Positions 16,026 to 17,129 of a stretch of DNA of 17,129 nucleotides are shown here, piece by piece. The stretch covers positions 1 through 17,129 of the forward strand of contig CASECL010000059.1 in the NCBI GenBank assembly GCA_949286445.1. The letters are read 5' to 3'. The translations under genes were made by a program, and so were the position numbers. Source of the DNA: an uncultured bacterium. GTDB lineage: Bacteria > Verrucomicrobiota > Lentisphaeria > Victivallales > Victivallaceae. Position 1 is the stretch's first letter. Each line of letters begins with the position of its first letter. Below the pieces are notes generated by a model, which saw nothing but the letters and a program-made list of their open reading frames with translations, ran no database searches and had not been told where the DNA came from.

Positions 16026-16043
16026 TTTCCGGAGAACCGGAAA
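16026..16043. other. Hairpin in the topA leader
   Basis: TTTCCGG (16026-16032) and CCGGAAA (16037-16043) form a perfect 7-bp stem with a 4-base loop. It lies inside the predicted topA leader. No T-tract follows on either strand, so it is not an intrinsic terminator. Confidence 0.5.
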
Positions 16044-16092
16044 TTCCCTGCCTGCCCGCGCGCGCCGCGTGTACATGTATGTGTATGTAATT

Positions 16093-16121
16093 ACCCTAAC
16101 TTCAAAAAAGCCGCGTGTCAA
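16093..16121 (-). promoter_or_regulatory. Candidate topA promoter
   Basis: On the minus strand a perfect TTGACA (16121-16116) is followed after 17 bases by TAGGGT (16098-16093), a weak -10. It predicts a leader of about 150 bases that runs through the alternating tract and the hairpin. Confidence 0.4.
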
Positions 16122-16170
16122 GTCTTTTCAAAAAAAATCCATAAAAAGCGGCAAAAAAACGGTTGCCGGC

Positions 16171-16198
16171 TCGACTTTTAAATTTTTTGTGCTAATGT
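16171..16198 (+). promoter_or_regulatory. Candidate promoter of the lipoprotein gene
   Basis: TCGACT (16171-16176), a 16-base spacer and TAATGT (16193-16198), with TG one base before the -10 as in extended -10 promoters. It predicts a leader of about 55 bases. Confidence 0.45.
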
Positions 16199-16259
16199 AT
16201 TAATGATTGTTTCAGTCTTTAAATCAAAAGGCTCAACTTTTTTTTGGAGATCCGGTTCT

Positions 16260-17048
16260 ATGAATATATCCCTTATCTGGAAAAATCTGTTTCTGTCCGC
16301 GGCGGCAATGTTTGCGGCAGTGTTCTTCTCCGGCTGCGCCACAACGCCGGAAGAGGTGCCGATGCCGCTGGATATTACCATGAGCGAACTTGAAAAAAAG
16401 ATGCTCACCGCCCGCGATCCCGACCGGGTTTTCGCCCGGGCGGAAAGCTATGTGCAGAAACTTATCGTCACCGTCGGCAGCAAAAAATATATGATGGAAC
16501 TGAAGTTTGCCACTCCCGACCGTTTCCGCATCAATACCTTGCTTGACAACAAACTTATCACCAGCCTGATACTCAATGGCAACGCCGGGTGGCTGGTGGA
16601 TTACCAGAATCAGAAAATCACCAGTATCAGCGGCAGAAAACTGGAGCAGATGCAGATTCTCTACGCCCTCAGCAATCCGGGCAACTCCTACCGCAGAATT
16701 TTCCGGCAGGTGGCTTTGACATTGGTGAAAATAAAAGATCAGGAATACTATCTTCTGACCTGTTACTCTCGGCAGCCGGATCAGCCACCGCTGAAAATGT
16801 ATATCGGCAAAGATAACTTCATGCTCAAGCGGATGCACACTGCCTTTATGGACGGCGATAAAATGTCCGAATATGACTCTCAGGTAGAAAAATACACCCT
16901 TTCCGAAGGAGTGATGATACCGGAGATCGTCAAATCCACCAGCGGCGGCATTAAGCAAAGCACAGAAGTTGTTTATAATAAACTCAATGCAGTAATACCG
17001 GAAAGCGAATTCTATCCTCCGGTTTTTACGGACAAAAAGACCTACTGA
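16260..17048 (+). CDS. Lipoprotein with a LolA/LppX-like domain, function unknown
   Basis: The 262-residue protein starts at ATG 16260, with GGAG 10 bases upstream; an in-frame ATG at 16203 would bury the signal peptide. Residues 1-25 form a type II signal peptide, with the lipobox FFSGC giving lipidated C26. Residues 28-65 look helical and polar. The remainder is rich in predicted beta strands. Phrases such as LKFATPDRFRI, LNGNAGWLVDYQNQKI and LNAVIPESEFYPP resemble the LolA/LppX-like outer-membrane lipoprotein-sorting fold. It may therefore bind or present lipids or lipoproteins in the periplasm, but the match is by eye only. The residue after the lipid-bearing Cys is Ala rather than the E. 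coli inner-membrane retention Asp. It is divergent to topA and appears to be a single-gene unit. Confidence 0.85.
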   Translation: MNISLIWKNLFLSAAAMFAAVFFSGCATTPEEVPMPLDITMSELEKKMLTARDPDRVFARAESYVQKLIVTVGSKKYMMELKFATPDRFRINTLLDNKLITSLILNGNAGWLVDYQNQKITSISGRKLEQMQILYALSNPGNSYRRIFRQVALTLVKIKDQEYYLLTCYSRQPDQPPLKMYIGKDNFMLKRMHTAFMDGDKMSEYDSQVEKYTLSEGVMIPEIVKSTSGGIKQSTEVVYNKLNAVIPESEFYPPVFTDKKTY

Positions 17049-17058
17049 TTTGTGCTGA

Positions 17059-17090
17059 CCTGCCGTTTTTTTCAGTATAAATCCGGCAGG
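17059..17090 (+). terminator. Weak terminator-like inverted repeat after the lipoprotein gene
   Basis: CCTGCCG (17059-17065) pairs with CGGCAGG (17084-17090) across an 18-base loop and is followed by GTTTTCC. It begins 10 bases after the stop codon. The long loop and short T run make it a modest candidate. Confidence 0.4.
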
Positions 17091-17129
17091 GTTTTCCAAA
17101 CGCTCCGGCAAAATTTTCATAGGCGGCAT

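Larger units (their letters stand above)
15938..16259. other. Divergent intergenic region between topA and the lipoprotein gene
   Basis: These 322 bases contain no convincing gene. They hold a candidate topA promoter (16093-16121), a near-perfect alternating pyrimidine-purine tract (16057-16089), a hairpin with a 7-bp stem (16026-16043), an A-rich stretch (about 16125-16160) and a candidate promoter for the plus-strand lipoprotein gene (16171-16198). Confidence 0.6.

Noticed and set aside
16111..16160. GCCGC and GCGGC pairing in the A-rich stretch before the lipoprotein gene, considered as a terminator
   Set aside because: The arms are only 5 bases and more than 30 bases apart, and the position is upstream of both divergent genes, where no transcript should end.
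16233..17129. A long minus-strand open frame (298 codons) opposite the lipoprotein gene
   Set aside because: It is antisense to a gene with a clear signal peptide, lipobox and ribosome binding site. Its translation has no recognisable features.

Overview
The window looks like a core-genome stretch of a Gram-negative bacterium. A lipobox-bearing envelope protein, a WecA-type polyprenyl-phosphate transferase and a sigma-54 activator are all present. The YbeY variant (third metal ligand Asp rather than His) and the general gene style suggest the PVC superphylum, possibly Lentisphaerota. That placement is an inference from protein style only; no search was possible. No tRNA, rRNA, CRISPR array, insertion sequence or phage gene was seen.

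Layout. Positions 1-395 are very AT-rich (74 G+C in the 300 bases from 61 to 360) and encode a small hydrophobic protein that may be cut by the window edge. Positions 396-614 hold nothing I can support. Genes then run mostly on the minus strand. One likely operon, read right to left, is fmt, rng (ATGA overlap) and an NtrC-type response regulator. A divergent pair of predicted promoters sharing a 17-bp palindrome separates fmt from folK, which is on the plus strand. folK runs tail to tail into ybeY, with 47 bp of coding overlap. The next minus-strand operon is phoH, pgpH and ybeY, joined by 4-base overlaps. Its 560-bp upstream region has no convincing gene but carries three 22-bp tandem repeats and a hairpin plus T-tract. 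Further right are a small Cys4 protein and a PTS EIIA domain protein, then a WecA-like transferase fused to an extra membrane and Rossmann module, with its own predicted promoter. The last minus-strand pair is topA followed by a NagD-like HAD phosphatase (ATGA overlap). A 322-bp divergent intergenic region with an alternating purine-pyrimidine tract separates topA from a plus-strand LolA-like lipoprotein gene.

How the genes fit together. Most serve housekeeping: initiator tRNA formylation (fmt), RNA processing (rng, ybeY, phoH), cyclic di-AMP turnover (pgpH), folate synthesis (folK), DNA supercoiling (topA) and envelope polysaccharide or lipoprotein functions. The least ordinary parts are the three-module C-terminus of TopA, the fused transferase, the 22-bp repeat array, and the promoter-region structures at folK/fmt and topA.
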